DNA from: Pseudomonas corrugata
GTDB lineage: Bacteria > Pseudomonadota > Gammaproteobacteria > Pseudomonadales > Pseudomonadaceae
DNA: 64,000 nt
Direction: 5' to 3'
Assembly (NCBI RefSeq): GCF_001269905.1
Contig: NZ_LHVK01000004.1
Location: 1-64,000 of the forward strand
The position numbers were made by a program, and so were the translations under genes. The notes under the pieces were generated by a model. It had not been told where the DNA came from. It ran no database searches and saw only the letters and a program-made list of their open reading frames with translations. Shown here in pieces: positions 62,683 through 64,000 of the stretch (position 1 is the stretch's first letter; each line of letters begins with the position of its first letter).

Positions 62683-64000
62683 ATGGCCAAGAAGCTTTAC
62701 ATCGAAACCCACGGTTGCCAGATGAACGAGTACGACAGCTCGCGCATGGTCGATCTGCTGGGCGAGCACCAGGCCCTGGAAGTCACCGCACGCGCCGAAG
62801 ATGCGGACGTGATTCTGCTCAACACCTGTTCGATCCGCGAACGCGCCCAGGACCGGGTCTATTCCCAGCTCGGCCGCTGGCGCGAACTGAAGCTGGCCAA
62901 TCCGGAAATGGTCATCGCCGTGGGCGGTTGCGTGGCCAGCCAGGAAGGCGCCGCCATTCGTGACCGTGCGCCGTACGTGGACGTGGTCTTTGGTCCGCAG
63001 ACCCTGCACCGCCTGCCTGAGATGATCGACGCGGCCCGTGTCACCAAGCTGCCGCAGGTGGACGTTTCGTTCCCGGAAATCGAGAAATTCGACCACCTGC
63101 CCGAGCCGCGCATCGACGGCCCGAGCGCCTATGTCTCGGTCATGGAAGGCTGCAGCAAGTACTGCACGTTCTGCGTGGTGCCCTATACCCGGGGCGAAGA
63201 AGTCAGCCGCCCCTTCGACGACGTGATCGCCGAGATCATTCACCTGGCGGAGAACGGTGTACGGGAAGTGACGCTGCTGGGGCAGAACGTCAACGGCTAT
63301 CGCGGCCTGACCCACGACGGACGGCTGGCGGACCTCGCCGAACTGATCCGCGTGGTGGCGGCAGTGGATGGCATCGACCGCATTCGCTACACCACCTCCC
63401 ATCCGCTGGAGTTCTCCGATAGCCTGATCCGCGCCCATGCAGAGGTCCCTGAACTGGTCAAGCACCTGCACCTGCCGGTGCAGTCGGGCTCCGACCGGAT
63501 CCTGGCGGCCATGAAGCGCAACCACACGGCACTGGAATACAAATCCAAGCTGCGCAAATTGCGGGCAGCGGTGCCGGGGATCTGCATCAGTTCGGACTTC
63601 ATCGTGGGCTTTCCCGGTGAAACCGAGAAAGACTTCCAACAGACCATGAAGCTGATCGAGGACGTTGGGTTCGACTTCTCCTACTCGTTTGTCTACAGCC
63701 AGCGCCCCGGCACCCCGGCGGCCGACCTGGCGGACGATACCCCCGAAGAACTGAAAAAAGAGCGGCTCAACGCCCTGCAGCACCGCCTCAACCAGCAGGG
63801 TTTCGAGATCAGCCGACAAATGGTCGGCTCCCTCCAACGGATTCTGGTCACCGATTATTCGAAGAAAGACCCGGGCGAACTGCAAGGCCGGACCGAAAAC
63901 AATCGCATCGTCAACTTCCGTTGCGACACCCCGGCCCTGATCGGCCAGTTCGCCGACGTGTACATCGACTCCGCGCAACCGCACTCCCTGCGGGGCTCGT
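62683..64000 (+). CDS. miaB: tRNA-2-methylthio-N6-dimethylallyladenosine synthase (partial)
   Basis: The first 439 residues of MiaB; the gene runs off the window edge. N-terminal UPF0004 domain ([22 protein letters not shown], cluster Cys in [10 protein letters not shown] and GGCVASQEG) then a radical SAM domain with [17 protein letters not shown] and the start of the TRAM region. It adds the methylthio group to i6A37 of tRNA. A TATAAT -10 box sits at 62643. An ATG four codons earlier is possible. Confidence 0.95.
   Translation, partial: MAKKLYIETHGCQMNEYDSSRMVDLLGEHQALEVTARAEDADVILLNTCSIRERAQDRVYSQLGRWRELKLANPEMVIAVGGCVASQEGAAIRDRAPYVDVVFGPQTLHRLPEMIDAARVTKLPQVDVSFPEIEKFDHLPEPRIDGPSAYVSVMEGCSKYCTFCVVPYTRGEEVSRPFDDVIAEIIHLAENGVREVTLLGQNVNGYRGLTHDGRLADLAELIRVVAAVDGIDRIRYTTSHPLEFSDSLIRAHAEVPELVKHLHLPVQSGSDRILAAMKRNHTALEYKSKLRKLRAAVPGICISSDFIVGFPGETEKDFQQTMKLIEDVGFDFSYSFVYSQRPGTPAADLADDTPEELKKERLNALQHRLNQQGFEISRQMVGSLQRILVTDYSKKDPGELQGRTENNRIVNFRCDTPALIGQFADVYIDSAQPHSLRGS

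Noticed and set aside
62536..63984. 482-residue open frame on the minus strand
   Set aside because: Antisense shadow of miaB; the miaB frame has radical SAM Cys motifs.

Overview
The window is a high-GC chromosomal segment from a Pseudomonas of the fluorescens group. This rests on recognisable gene neighbourhoods (cstA-mapZ-radA-ankB-katB-mscL-fpr as in P. aeruginosa PA4606-PA4615, and amn-aidB-like-ladS-thiD-thiE-hemL-Sel1 protein-DUF1820-miaB as in PA3970-PA3980; both recalled, not searched), a CioAB cyanide-insensitive oxidase, and many copies of the fluorescens-type REP palindrome. There are no rRNA or tRNA genes, no CRISPR array, no prophage and no complete insertion sequence.

Layout. 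1-7.9 kb: ybdD (partial) and cstA for peptide/pyruvate uptake, the c-di-GMP adaptor mapZ, the recombination protein radA, the periplasmic catalase pair katB-ankB, the mechanosensitive channel mscL and a ferredoxin-NADP reductase. 8.2-14.6 kb: a LuxR solo with two palindromes in its promoter, rlmG, cioAB with a 54-residue DUF2474 third subunit and a perfect ANR/FNR box upstream, and an MFS exporter. 14.6-20.4 kb: a three-subunit molybdenum aldehyde oxidoreductase (PaoABC-like), a higBA toxin-antitoxin locus whose toxin gene is split by a 159-bp MITE-like palindrome, a DJ-1 family protein without its cysteine, and a small secreted protein. 20.6-23 kb: purine permease and trmA. 23.3-29 kb: a quinate/shikimate catabolic cluster (aroQ, an NAD-type shikimate/quinate dehydrogenase, a TetR regulator, quiC and an MFS transporter).

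29-36 kb: a DMT exporter, an IclR regulator with an inverted repeat at its promoter, a zinc metallopeptidase followed directly by a secreted alpha/beta hydrolase, a HAD phosphatase overlapping tesB, a GNAT acetyltransferase and an HDAC-like amidohydrolase. 36.4-45 kb: a flavoprotein, the RNA helicase rhlE, a DMT exporter divergent from an Lrp regulator, a DEDD exonuclease next to a NYN-domain protein, DUF2076, YciC and an EEP-family protein. 45-53.8 kb: hrpB, a lipoprotein, a cation-efflux protein, a low-complexity DUF6515-like protein, a probable structured RNA with its own terminator (minus strand, about 50.35-50.56 kb), an Lrp regulator, a DUF2788 protein, rluE and amn. 54-64 kb: the aidB-like dehydrogenase, the hybrid sensor ladS, thiD/thiE, hemL, a Sel1 protein, a DUF1820 protein and the start of miaB.

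Most of the window is core metabolism. The unusual signals are the MITE-broken higB, the structured RNA near 50.4 kb, a 45-bp repeat placed just ahead of two unrelated genes (radA and the GNAT gene), the DJ-1 protein lacking its catalytic residues, a candidate shared operator in the quinate cluster, and the paired palindromes ahead of the LuxR solo.
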